A DNA stretch of 64,000 nt, from positions 109,449,111 through 109,513,110 of the forward strand of contig NC_060247.1 in assembly GCF_921293095.1 (NCBI RefSeq), read 5' to 3'. Both the position numbers and the translations under genes were made by a program. Positions 34,690 to 45,866 of this stretch are shown one piece after another. Source of the DNA: Ischnura elegans (lineage: Eukaryota > Arthropoda > Insecta > Odonata > Coenagrionidae). The notes under the pieces were generated by a model, which was not told the DNA's origin, searched no databases, and was given only the letters and a program-made list of their open reading frames with translations. Numbering within the stretch: the first letter of the stretch is position 1; each line of letters opens with the position of its first letter.

Positions 34690-35400
34690 ACATTGAGCCG
34701 TATCTAGCAAATATGGAGGGGGTTGTTATAGCATTTTTTTTTAAGTTTCACAAATCTTCATTACAAAAATTCATGATGCACGATGCCATTTAAATTGAAG
34801 AATATGTTGAGCATAACCTTCACATTTGAGTGCAGTTTTCAACCATTTTTCAATCTTCACCTGCCAGAATGCCCTCTTGTGGGATGCATGAGCCTTTGCT
34901 TCGATGTCGTATCCATAAATCTATATTTTGTCATTTGATATTACATGTTTCAGTAATTCTGCATCATCATTGTCTTAGGGAATTTACTTAATTTAGTGAC
35001 TCCTGAGCAACTTCCACTTGCTTCTGTTTTTGTTCACAGTGAAACAATTTTGGGCCAAATTTTGCTGCAAATTGATATGCCAACATCATCAGAGACTTCT
35101 CTGATTTTAATTTGGCAATCATTCATAACCATTTCTTTCACTTTTTCTAATTTTTTATTTGTTGTTGTAATTAGTTGTTGATATGCCTGGGCATTCTTCA
35201 TCTTCAACATCTTCTCAGACATCTTGGAAATGCTAATACCACTAGTTGATTCTTGTTTTACTCTTAGCAGACTTGTGATAGGCCAATGTTAACATTTCAC
35301 ACACTTTTGTTACACTTCATTCCATTATTTATACAGAATTGATTCCAAGTTTTTTAAGAAAAGTGTAAAAAAACTAAAATCACTGTTGAAGCTCATCTTT
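34690..35400 (-). mobile_element. Decayed mariner-family transposase remnant
   Basis: On the minus strand, 35034-35222 reads KVKEMVMNDCQIKIREVSDDVGIS, the helix-turn-helix region of mariner transposases of the SETMAR-like type (family pattern: KVreLV-D-R-iTI-EiA-E-GIS). Further along, at about 34770-34800, GIVHHEF recalls the GIVHyEFlP motif of the catalytic domain. The spacing is shorter than in an intact transposase and stops interrupt the frame. The terminal repeats were not identified. Confidence 0.55.
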
Positions 35401-35919
35401 CAATCAATCACTTATTTCTTTGAAAAAGCTCGTAATAACACGTCTAATCTTAGTGGCTACCGAAGACTAATGAATAATATGACAATGAATAAAGCTGAAA
35501 ATTGTATCAAACTTCAGTGGCATGTTGTCTTACCTCTCGATTGATGTATTCATGTAAGCTGAGTGTAGAACGCTCACTGAAAATTCTAATAGACCCTCAA
35601 TTGTGCCAATAAACTGAGTCTAAATTGTGTGAAATCTATTTTCCTCTGAGGCAACAATTTATATTGTAGTCCACATGAAAATTATTGCATTATGTTGTTG
35701 AAGGATATTGCATTAAACTTATATGGAGAATGTATATGTGTGGAAATATTATTAATATTCAGAGTAATCCTTTGTTTTGAAGCAAGTCTATTATAAGTTG
35801 AATGTCCATGTTTTATTTTAATTAAGTTTCAGGTTTGTAGAAAGTAGTAAACAATGTGTGAAAAAGAATTTTGCTGCAAAATATGTACTTACATATTTAT
35901 TTGTACAGGGCAGTAGAGC
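35401..35919. other. Intergenic stretch, nothing recognised
   Basis: AT-rich; no gene or terminus seen. Confidence 0.3.
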
Positions 35920-37480
35920 AAGTTTGTCCATCCTCAGTACATATTTGCATTCTTATACTTTCTCTGTTCTTCAATGAGGTCTAGGACATGAGTGATCCAA
36001 GGTTTTTTCTTAACAAATTTTCTACTCCCTAGAACTTCTCCAGTGTCCTCCTAAATCCCACTTTTGATTTTGTTCCATTTATTCTCCACTGATTTCTCAG
36101 TCTGATCTAATCTTATCCTGCTCTCCATCACTTCTTGAAAATCCTGTTTTTTTTGGCTCCTTTAGTTTCTTTAATTGCCATTGCATTGCATTCCTCGCTG
36201 ATTTCTTGAATTTCAGATGGCAATTTGTCATCACTAGATTATGATCTCTGTTGATATCTACCCCAGAGTAGCTTTTGCAGTCCTATATGTGGTTCCTAAA
36301 CCTCTACTTCACTAAAATATAGTCCGGTTGAAATCTTCTTTTGTCCCTGGCGTTTTCCATGTATGTATATATTTTCGCGTGTGATTCTTAAAGACTGTAT
36401 AGGCAACTACTAATTTGTGTTCTGTGCTGAATTCCAGAAGCCTTTCTCCTCTGTCATTTTGATTTCCAAATCCATGTTTTCCGGTTATATTTCTAACCTG
36501 CCCTCTTCTGGCGACAGCATTCCAATCACCTAAAACATGAAGATTTTCTTCATCCCTTACCTATTTGAGTACTTCCGCGATATCATCGTAAACGTCTACA
36601 ATTTCTTCATCATGGCATTCGGTCGTATGCATATAAACCTGTACCACTACTGTATCTACTGGCTTTATCTCTAACTTTACCACAACTATCCTTTCATTGT
36701 ACTGTAGGAAGTATTTTACACACATTCCCACGCTCTTTCTAAGCATTTTCCCCATTTCTGCATTGCAAATTAGAGATCCTGTGTGTATAATCCTATAACT
36801 TCCTCTGCAAAAGTCTCCCTCTTCAGACTACTTCATTTCGCTGATTTCAAGCATGTTGATATTCAATCTTTGCATTTCCACCTTAAGATTTCTTGATAAC
36901 CGCAGGTCCCAGGTGAGGTCTCATGTTCCATGTTTCTATTCTCATTACTTTATCACAGTTGATCCTTGTACCCACTCGGGTAGTCCCTGCCCTGGGATCG
37001 GAATGGGGGACTAGTTTACCTCCGGAATGATGAATGAGAGAATTGCGTCATGTCTGATTATTTATAGTTGGAGTAGCTGCAACGTCTCAGGATCATAATG
37101 TGGTGTTTTCCCCTTGCCTTCCACATTGCAGTACGATAGCCGTTAAAGTAAATGTTGCTTCGCCTGCAGTGAAATGTGTGTCCCTATACTAACCACCATG
37201 GTTTATACCTTCACTCATACGGAGAAGAACTACTGACCTTTTCCCTGGGTGATGTGGGGCATAATTGTTGGCGGCCTCCCGTCGCCTTTTTATGGCATCT
37301 TCAGAGGCTTTATGTATCATTTAGATGGCCTTTCTTACCCTGGGATAGACTCATACCTCCTTGGAATGCCGCTGCTTTTTCTCAACAACAGCTTATTCGA
37401 TTAGTAAACTCGCTTATCTCGCAGCTAACCTCCATACCTGGAGGTCGAACCACTATCTGCTACCCGGTGAACGCACTTTT
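35920..37480 (-). mobile_element. Decayed LINE, 5' region and endonuclease part
   Basis: Minus-strand reading starts with RIETWNMR near 36950, like the RIATWNVRT start of LINE apurinic endonucleases. It then gives a frame at 36755-36561 reading YNERIVVVKLEIKPVDTVVVQVYM followed by EEIVDVYDDIAEVLK, a standard endonuclease strand-helix unit. Stops and frame changes break it, and the RT half is absent here. 36960-37480 is probably the element's 5' sequence. It may belong to the same family as the RT tails at 31258 and 50485. Confidence 0.6.
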
Positions 37481-39936
37481 TTGCTTCAAGTTCAGCCGCG
37501 AGCACACGCAAAGTATTGCAATAAAAATATTCATAATAAATATGAATTCATTGCGGAAACTTGCTATATGTAGCTCGCATGCTAATTCCTACACAATTCG
37601 CGTGTTAATTATTTAATTATAATGAATTCCATTTGATTTTTCTAGTACATATGTCATTTGGTTACTATCGTTACTATATTAACATCAATTCACTGTCGTG
37701 ATGTGCATGCTACGGGGTATAATATAGATTGCCTGGTTTCGGAGACTGGAATATTATTCCAACCCTACCGGGCACGATTCTCTGTCCAGAATACTGAATT
37801 GCAGCCATGCTACAGAAAATTTTGAGAACTACGACTTTTGGTGGAATTGCAGTCATGATTTCCAATTCCATTCAGGATACTGTATTGCAACTGGGTCGGA
37901 ATACTCATGAATATTACACATTTTCCCCGAAATATTGGCGAATAGTGTGGTGTAATCCCATCCAGAATATGTTAAACAGGTGTCCCGCTGTCAAATTGAA
38001 AATTCTCACCTTGGAAATCTGTAATAATGACTTCATTTTCAATGAGAAGGAAGCGATGTATTAGAATTACAATACAAGAAGAGGTGTTTTGGAAAGAATA
38101 AAAGATTTACTTAGAGCACCGAGGCCGAATTCTACTGGTTTGCTTCTATAGCTTAGTGGAGGGCGTGCGATTCTGAGCGAGCGAGCAGCCGGAGAAATGA
38201 CTACCTGTAAAACACTAATGCCGCCAGTTTCGATCACTATGATTATAGTCGAAGGACCTTTTCGCAACTGCTCTAATAGGAGAGAAAAATGTGATTTCAA
38301 GGCACGTTTGCAGCACTATTCATATCATCATCTCAACTACGATGTCCATCATTTATTAATGACATTTTCCTTGCGGGAATGAACTGCCTCCAATTTATAT
38401 CCTGGAGTTTTATTCTGCCCTCAACCGTGCTCTTAAGGGACATGAAAATATCTTCACTCATCGTCAAGTAATGTCGATAATTTATGGGAACATCGGCAAC
38501 CGACTCCTCGCCAACATGGTTAGCACGCCTATTCCAACGCTTTCATCTCCTCTTTCTGGCTGAGGCCCTGTCCAACACCTCCACTTTTTTTTCGCCTCTT
38601 TAACGTTCAAGAGGCCTGCTCAGATAATTTCGACTGCTAAAAAAGACAGAATCCTCCCCTTTAGAAGCTTTCACATTTGTTTACATTGCTATCGTCTTTC
38701 GTTTGTTTTCCATCATTTGGTCCAAATGAAATGCATCGTGGGGGACCCTATCCTGTTGTATACCAATTTTTGGACCAAATGCGTTTGCATAAAAATTTTT
38801 GGACCAAAATTTTAAATTGACCGTGGGACCGTGACCGAATTAATTTGACTGTGGGACACCGGCTTTACTTACCAAGTGTTTCGGTCTTTGATGGGAGCGT
38901 GGACTGTACCCCACGAGTTTCCCGCCACCACTTCCACCGCTGCGGAAAAGATTTCATGCATATGAGTTTTGATTTTAATTGCTGATACGTATTTCATCTT
39001 CAACGGTTGTTTTCAAGATTTGTGCAAATGGCTGTATACGTTGAACCATAGGTTGGTAATAGTGTGTTAAAATTCTGTGGAATTAAATAAATCCACCTAC
39101 TTAAAAATTCAGCATTCGCAAAATAAGTTTCCTAAAAGATGCATGATTCTATCTCTTCATTTAATGGCTGAGTATTCTTGAAATTATGTATCTCATTTCC
39201 ATTGTATTATGAAGATGGCTATTGATCGGATTTTGGATTGCATTCATGAGTACTTTCATGTGAAGTCGTTACTTCGACCGGCTACCCATTACGCAAGTGT
39301 CACTTAGTATTTTTATGTTTATCCGCGCATTACTACACAGCGCTGAACTGAAGGCTATTGCGCTGGTTTACTGTACAAGGTGAATGGCGAAAGGAAGCAG
39401 TAATTATTCTGCGATAGACACAGCAACCTGTCATAAATGGAAGGAAAGTGGCCCTGTAGATATAGAATTGCGTTTATCCTCCGAGTTCTATAAGAATTTA
39501 ACAAAGTATAGGTCGAACTCATGCAATCAAATCTTTCAGCACGCGCATTAATTATTTTGTATATTCGTGCTGTTAATAGGTTTTAATAGCTTAGGCTTAT
39601 TGAGGCAGCATATGAAAGAGACAAACTGCTGTATCAACAAGGCATCAGCAAGACATCCCTCCATGGTGTCAGCCTTTTACTAGCCATTCAGCCTCCATGG
39701 TATCAGCCTGGTAACCCTCCATGGTATCAGCCTTTAGTACCTACTGTTGAGTATTATTGGTTTTCTATTCGCAGCTCAACGATTTGCGATTTTTCATAAA
39801 TATTTGTTATCTCGAGTAACTTATCTAAGCAGATCTAGTGGCCAACCCGAGAACCTTGTGTTGCGTATTGCATCGGAATAACAATGAAAATGCCAATGCA
39901 AAGTTAATCCTCCTGTTTATTGCTCCAAATATTGCT
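37481..39936. other. Intergenic stretch, largely unrecognised
   Basis: No credible gene. A small tandem array lies at about 39657-39735: three copies of CCTCCATGGTRTCAGCC separated by 15-25 bp. At 38720-38870 there are repeated TTTGGACCAAA and GTGGGAC motifs. Nothing else recognised. Confidence 0.35.
39916..39921 (-). terminator. Poly(A) signal AATAAA for the Cap4-like gene
   Basis: Minus-strand AATAAA 16 bases beyond the TGA at 39937-39939. This is an unusually short 3' UTR, but the signal is canonical. Confidence 0.5.
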
Positions 39937-42569
39937 TCAGACTTTCACAGCATCCTTCGCCTTGTCCACAAAACCTTCCATCATATCCCGGGTGACGGCG
40001 CGAGGTTCGTGGTCGTACCATTGCTCGAAGTTGTCTTTGAAGTGTAGATAGAGGGACATGAGTGCGGTCCCGCTGTATCCCTCTGCTCCATAAATCTCTC
40101 CTAGCTTCCTCGTGATCCTATCGCGCAGAGCGTCAGCGTCCGGGATGGCGGTAGCGAACCGCAACTTCTCGCTGAAGGTCTCGACGTCCTTGTCCGAGGC
40201 CCCTCCGAGGTCCCTCCTCAACTGGGACCCCTCCTCCAGAGCCCACATGTCCCTCTCGCCGAGGTACCAGACCCCGTCCGAAGTGGGACGGAAGTTCCCC
40301 GCCACGGAGCTGTCCAAGGTGTTGTTCGTGCCGATGGTCAGTCTATCGCAGGCCTCCAGAGTACTCCTCTTGTCTCTGAACGACTTGAGGAAGGCCGTCA
40401 GCCGGACCTAACATTTCATAATGAAATCCATAACACTTCATATATCTCGAGTTAAGGTCGTGCTTAATGAACATATCAACTGCCAACGTTTCGGAGAATG
40501 ATTTCTTCCATCGTCAGGGAAATGGATTAGTATGTAACTCTTCATATTCTCGGGTGAAATTCTTTAATCTTTATATTCACCGTGTCTGCGTGCTTGGAAA
40601 GGTTGTTAGGTTAATTCCTATGATACATTTCTTGACTAATACATCTGTCTAATCCCTTGCGAGCCACCTCTAGGGTGATCATTTGGTCAATCAGCAGCAA
40701 ATAGAATGTACCTAATAGGTTCCTCTTAGAGGGTATGTGAGCTCCCATCAAATATGCATGCTGCATGTTGTATAAAACTGTAAGATAAATAAACTTTCTT
40801 AGACCCTAAAATCTGTCAACGGGTTAGTAGAAAAAATATATGTATCCCTGGAAGATAATCTGGAAAAGGGTTTGCCGCGAATAAATAAAGGCAAAAAAGT
40901 GCTCAGTAGTGATAATATGAAGAAAGAAAATTATCTGAAATCCAAAAAATACCTTTTGAGCTTTGTGGTACCTTCTGGTTTTTTTATAGCCCTGACGATG
41001 AGAGAGATTTAATTTAAAAATTTTGGCAGTTGTTAAATTTTTTTCATTGAATACAACCGAAACCCGAGATAGCTGAATTTTTATTAATATTAAAGGCCGA
41101 GAAGTATGATACTACTATGGAATTCATAGAGAAATCCGCCAGTAATTTTGCACCCAGAATTTGCAATTTCAATATCAAAAGTGTACTTGTTGTGAGCTGA
41201 ATTTTTGGAAACAGTTCAAAATGGTTAATTTGTAAAATATTCAGTTAACATATAACTTGATGTCATTGGAGACAGACTAGTAGTGAAAATAGGTATACAA
41301 ATGATGATTGGTTTCCGAGTTGATTCCGTGTGGACTCATTTTTGGTGGATGACAGTTTCGGACACGTTCCAACTCCCGTATTCGGCCCCCGAAGACGGGA
41401 GTTGGAACGCTTCGGAACGGAACGAGTCCCAAAGTGTCGTCCACCTAAAATGAGTCGACGCGGAATTAACCCGAACACCAATTTTAAATTTAATCACCGC
41501 GGAAGCCTCCGTAATAATTTTAGGTCAACTAATGCTGTTCAATGCGATGACTGTGTAATTTTTTCCACTCATTCACCTCTTCTACGAATTATACTGCACC
41601 TCCTTCCAACAACATTCGGCCTTTGAGCTCTGCTCATCCTCTACATGCGTCCACTCTTCCACAAAAACGACTCTTTAAAGAGTGACCTTCCTTTCCCCTG
41701 TTTAATTCCTATCCATGACCCCCTTTTTTCTCTCATGCAGTTATCGCCTCCTGCTTCAACTTTCTTACCTCTAAATCCCCAATTTTCACATGATTTCATA
41801 CCTAGAAAATAGCACTAACGGCTGTATTTCAGAACCTGACTCAATCTTAGTCCTCACTCTAACTAGATTAGCTAGATTAACTGTTGTATAATTTACTAAA
41901 TAATGCATTTGCCTAAACTATTTACATGCATGGCCTCCTGCTCATTAAAAACAATCATTATTGGAGTACAGTATCACTCGTGTCAGTAATTTTGCCCGAG
42001 ATATTTCCTTTTAAAAACGGGAGGCGATGGCGGTAGACATCTTGGAAGTGGGTGACTCATGTTGGGTTGGGAGTCGAGTGAAGTCTCATAATACCAATCT
42101 GGCGAGCCGGTCGAGAGTGATTCGGGATCTACACTGAAGTAACGTTCTGGAATTAGGCCCTAAGCTCCCGCAAAATTTGTCGGTTTATAGTCGATCGGTA
42201 GAGTGTTGTCGGCTTGCTTTATTAAGAGGATTAGCTATTCCCGCAAATTCAAAAGATATTTTATATCCGTACCTTTCCGTTTGAGGGAGAGAAATGTCTG
42301 TCTCCCAGCTCCTGTCGCGAGTGCTTGAGCTCTATCGCGTCCACTGTGGCCTTTCTCCCGTCTTTGCCTGGAATCACGACGACTAAGTCCTGGAATTTGC
42401 CGTAGTCTCCGTGGTCGGAGCAAACAGAGAAGGCCTCCGCCGTCTCGGTGAACAGCCTGAAGGCCACGTTGAATGTGACCATCTTCTCGAAGAGGACGCC
42501 CCGGTTCGACGCCCGTCGACCGCCAACGGTATGCCAGCCTCCCAAGTCTATGGAAGCCATCTTCCTCAT
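39937..42569 (-). CDS. Standalone Cap4/DUF4297-like (PD-(D/E)XK nuclease-like) protein, two exons
   Basis: Exons 42569-42273 and 40407-39937 (minus) have clean GT-AG borders (AAG|GTACGG, TTAG|GTCCGG) and join in phase 0 to give 255 residues. An in-frame TAA lies just upstream of the first ATG; Met4 has the stronger context. Residues 10-40 show GGW...GG, then RGVLFEKMVTFNVAF. D61 in FQDLVVVI and E80-L-K82 in VDAIELKHS have the order and hydrophobic setting of a PD-(D/E)XK active site, and E28 sits in the preceding helix. Residues 174-206 (DVETFSEKLRFATAIPDADALRDRI) resemble the segment that follows this domain in arthropod ankyrin/NTPase proteins. In bacteria the DUF4297 domain is the DNA nuclease of CBASS Cap4. 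Here nothing follows: the frame stops 50 residues later with a nearby poly(A) signal. Function is inferred; it may be a nuclease-like adaptor, an immune effector or a truncated duplicate. Exons are GC-rich against AT-rich surroundings. Confidence 0.7.
40440..40770. repeat. Repeat with CGAGCCACCTCTAGGGTG motif in the Cap4-like gene intron
   Basis: CCCTTGCGAGCCACCTCTAG near 40655 has a sister at about 54165-54195 (CCCTGCAAGCCACCTCTAGA then GTGTTTGGCAGGG). Both are followed by GATCA and a CATGCTGCATG box. This is a dispersed repeat family of unknown class. Confidence 0.5.
41310..41477. repeat. Imperfect foldback element in the Cap4-like gene intron
   Basis: Left arm GTTTCCGAGTTGATTCCGTG...GGACTCATTT and the right arm read in reverse complement share the same order of blocks over about 70 bp. 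At the centre are perfect 14-bp arms (GTTCCAACTCCCGT and its complement) around ATTCGGCCCCCGAAG. A foldback MITE is likely. Confidence 0.7.
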
Positions 42570-42933
42570 CTTCGGTTCTCGATGAGTAGGCCGGTCGCCT
42601 TAGTAACGGATTAAAAAACGACAGTGTTGATGAAGGTCGCTCGTTTTAGCTGCATAGGTTCCCAGAAAGGGCGTAAGCAATTGAGCGCGTGGTTATTTTG
42701 TTTACCGGTGCGTATTTATTACTCCACCATACTGATAAATCGCATTAGTGCGGTCCTCATCAAGGGTGCGTGTTAAATGAATGGTCAATTTCGATGAAAT
42801 ACGAGACTGTCAAAGTATCCAGAAGCACGGTAGAGTTTTCGGAGGCATATTTATTGCAAAGGCCGTTTTACTCGGGGCACGTCATTGCGCAAAGCAATTG
42901 CACAATCTGACGTATTTACGAAGGCGCAATCAA
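42570..42933. other. Upstream region of the Cap4-like gene
   Basis: Presumed promoter and leader of the minus-strand gene. I see no canonical TATA box or DRE; no other feature recognised. Confidence 0.3.
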
Positions 42934-43530
42934 AATAGGGTAATGTCCTTCATCAAAGAAAACGAAAGGCATTGATTGCGATTCGTTACCCACCATTAGT
43001 GTATTCATTATATACAAATTCTTTGGTTTCAGTAATCCCAGTGTAGACGAATGTTAATGGTAAATTTTAGCCTCATTTGGAAAAGGCCAGATTGGCGGCC
43101 ATGCGATGCCACTCCACGTGAGGTTACAGGGACCGAGATGCTCTGCGAGTGGTCGGGAGTTTTATATCGTCTGACATTACCAATGCATACATGTAGCACA
43201 GAGCTGAGGGAAACATCCCTCAATAGTCACCTATTAAAATTATCTAGCCTACTAAAGCAGCATGCATCGTAGCGGCGCTCAAGGCCTCGCACCAAGGTGA
43301 CCTCACACAGTTGCATGCGGGACCAGGATGACGTCACACGGGGTTTTCCGTGGATTTTCCCAGCATTCATACTTAGCTGTCGCGTTTTCGCGGGCTTGAA
43401 AATTTTCACATTTCATTTAATCGCGAAGAATATATATCGTCATTTAAAAATCTAAAAGTGTAAAATACGTACTCCAGGAGTAATAATCTTTGATTTAGGC
43501 AATAAAAAAATAATAGGAAACCATCCTATT
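42934..43530 (+). mobile_element. AATAGGGTRGTTTCCT-family element, complete copy
   Basis: Starts AATAGGGTAATGTCCTT and ends AGGAAACCATCCTATT. It matches the reverse complement of 25858-26526 along its length, including ACGAAAGGCATTGATTGCGA and the CGCGTTTTCGCG region. About 597 bp, without a transposase. Confidence 0.75.
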
Positions 43531-45451
43531 TCGTCGTGTAAAGTGGTGAATTGCCAAGACACATGCGTGGGTGCAAGACGGCAAAATAGCCCCTGCTCCA
43601 ATTCAAAGCTCGCATTCTCGCAATTTCAACATGATGCTAACCTGTGCAATGACGTGTCCCGCGTTAAATGACTTTAAAAGCCTTTCATATTTCATTCAGT
43701 CGAGGCTGAAAATCATGGAGGGAGGGCTGAAATCCCACGCCTTACTTCTTCAACTGCTAGTAGTAGGAGGAATCTATTCAGGAACCTTTGTTACAAGTTT
43801 TTTCCTCCGGCGGAACAGCAACGTCTGTGAGGAATTGCCTACCTGTGTCGATATTTCATATTTAATTTTTTTCTTATTAATGTCTTCCGTCAGAATTTTG
43901 GCCTCGAAGTGTGTACATTTCGCCAAAGAACCTAAATGTCATCAATTATTTTTGTTGGGGTGACAGTGTTTTCACAAAAGAGGAAATGAAGATCGGTAAA
44001 TAATATCCAGATGTAAATATATATTAGCATACTGGAATTTGCCGATGAAAACAAAATCAAAGCTAAGTGAGGGATTTAAAGAAACTTGTAGAAGGCTGGA
44101 AATAAATGCAGAAAGTTATAAAATATTAGACTGTAGCTGAGGAGGAAATGCCAAGATGTATCTACGTTTCTGGAATACCAAATATATGAGGAGGTGAAGA
44201 AGTTCTGGTTCTGACGTAGTGATTAAGTAACTGCGGTGGAAGCCAGGAGGAAATAAGCCGTAACAAGCAAAAGGCGAGGAATCTACTCACAGTTGGGAAT
44301 ATCAGCGTTGAAGTGAGGAAGCACATCATTTAGACTTAAATTTGGAGCATCCATTTTTGTGAAGTTCCGATGAAGACAGCAGCAGATTAGAAAGATCATA
44401 GGAAGCTAATGGTAGTCCCCTATTGGGTAAACACAAAGGAGAATCTACATATGCTATGTTAGCTTTGTAGTTTTACATCTTTGTTACTGTTTCACTCCAC
44501 CGATACAAAACAGCATGAAGAAAGAACTCCTGTTGGCGATAATTTATTCATGATCATCAAGTTAGCGCCCGTACAGGGGTCCTATAAGTCAGTTTATTTA
44601 ATGCACCGGAGTTTTCATACTGCTTCCTAGCCAACCAATAGCTATACGTACTCGAATCATGTCCTATATTTTATTGCTGATGATAGTATTATGAAGTGGG
44701 TCGCTCCTGTATCTCAAAAACGCAATCTCTCGGTGCATCGTTACTCGTGAAATAATTTAGTAAATGCAGTGTGATGCAAAACAATGTACATTATATCCAC
44801 TTTCCATTATATTTTTTTATTAGCGTTAATTTTTGCCCAAAGTATGGAATTATTATTATGATATCACGGTATGTGTAGCTAATATGCATTTTCTATTTGC
44901 CTTAGAGAAATTAAAGTACAATCATTTTAATATCCTAATTTTTATATAAGGTATAATTAGTAGGCTCGAGCTTACCTGCTTCGTGCTTTGGCATCTATTT
45001 GTGCTTAATTGTCATTGATACTACGAATTTTAAGGGTGCTCTTCTTGGTGGCCTAATTTTGAAAACCTCTGGAGTTCCTAAATTGAAAAAATGAAATGAA
45101 AACCAAAACTGATAAAATTTTAAAATCATGGCAAGTATCACTTTCATCTAATGTCTCCAAACTTTTGCCTCGTGTATTTCAAAAGCTTTAACAGAATTTA
45201 TGAAAATGAACGGAACTAATGGATGTTTACCTCACTTCTTCATGATTTCTTGATGTTTTCACATCTGTGGACGCAGCAACATATCGCCAGGTAAGGAAAG
45301 TAGCTATGAACATAACGTAAATACCACCAAGCACCGCCAAATCAATCATTTCAGTGAGCCATGATGTTATATAAACAGCTTTTTGCTGCAAACGTTGCTA
45401 TGACAAAAATAATGCGGTACCTAATTCATTGCCCACAAAAATTCATTTGAA
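43531..45451. other. Intergenic stretch, nothing recognised
   Basis: A 130-codon frame at 43571-43963 has no domain, splice context or convincing start, so I leave it uncalled. The rest is AT-rich and unremarkable. Confidence 0.35.
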
Positions 45452-45454
45452 TTA

Positions 45455-45863
45455 GGGCCCCCGCGCCCTGGAAACTTTAACCAAGCAACTATTTAGTTGC
45501 TTTGTGTAAGTTCAAACCTCAGAGTAAGGATGGGGGAGAGTGCGCTTTGGCTACTGCGCATGTAGTCAAGATCCCGCATATACAGCATATACATCCCACA
45601 CTTCCCACAAGGGATTCCCGCACTACTTCCCACGATCACGTGGTAACCATGTTGACTACAAGAATCTGCTACTGCGCAGCCTGAAAGCGCCCTCTACCCC
45701 AATCCTTACCCTGAGGTTCAAACGAAACATACGGCATTGACAGCGGCCTCGCGCACATTTTTAGTTGCAGCAACTAAACAGTCGCCCGTGCGCGGGGCCA
45801 CAGTCAATGCCTACAAATCAACTAAAAAGTTGCTTTGTAAAAGTTGCTAGTATACGGTGGCCC
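45455..45863. mobile_element. PIF/Harbinger-like non-autonomous element (GGGCC ends, TTA duplication)
   Basis: Starts GGGCCCCCGCGCCC and ends GTATACGGTGGCCC. TTA flanks both sides (45452-45454 and 45864-45866), the 3-bp duplication expected of PIF/Harbinger. Sub-terminal GCAACT...AGTTGCTTTG boxes are mirrored at the other end. It is interrupted by a 198-bp MITE; without it the element is about 200 bp. Confidence 0.7.
45518..45715. mobile_element. 198-bp MITE nested in the Harbinger-like element, perfect 8-bp duplication
   Basis: Starts CTCAGAGTAAGGATGGGG and ends CCCCAATCCTTACCCTGAG, inverted repeats that extend inward (GTGCGCTTT / AAAGCGCCCTC). The 8-mer GTTCAAAC flanks it exactly on both sides (45510-45517, 45716-45723). 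No coding potential. The 8-bp duplication points to a hAT-like or similar transposase in trans. Confidence 0.8.
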
Positions 45864-45866
45864 TTA

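Noticed and set aside
37176-37616. 146-codon plus-strand frame
   Set aside because: It is largely antisense to the decayed LINE at 35920-37480 and shows no protein family.
43571-43963. 130-codon plus-strand frame
   Set aside because: No recognisable domain, no splice or promoter context, and composition like neighbouring non-coding DNA.
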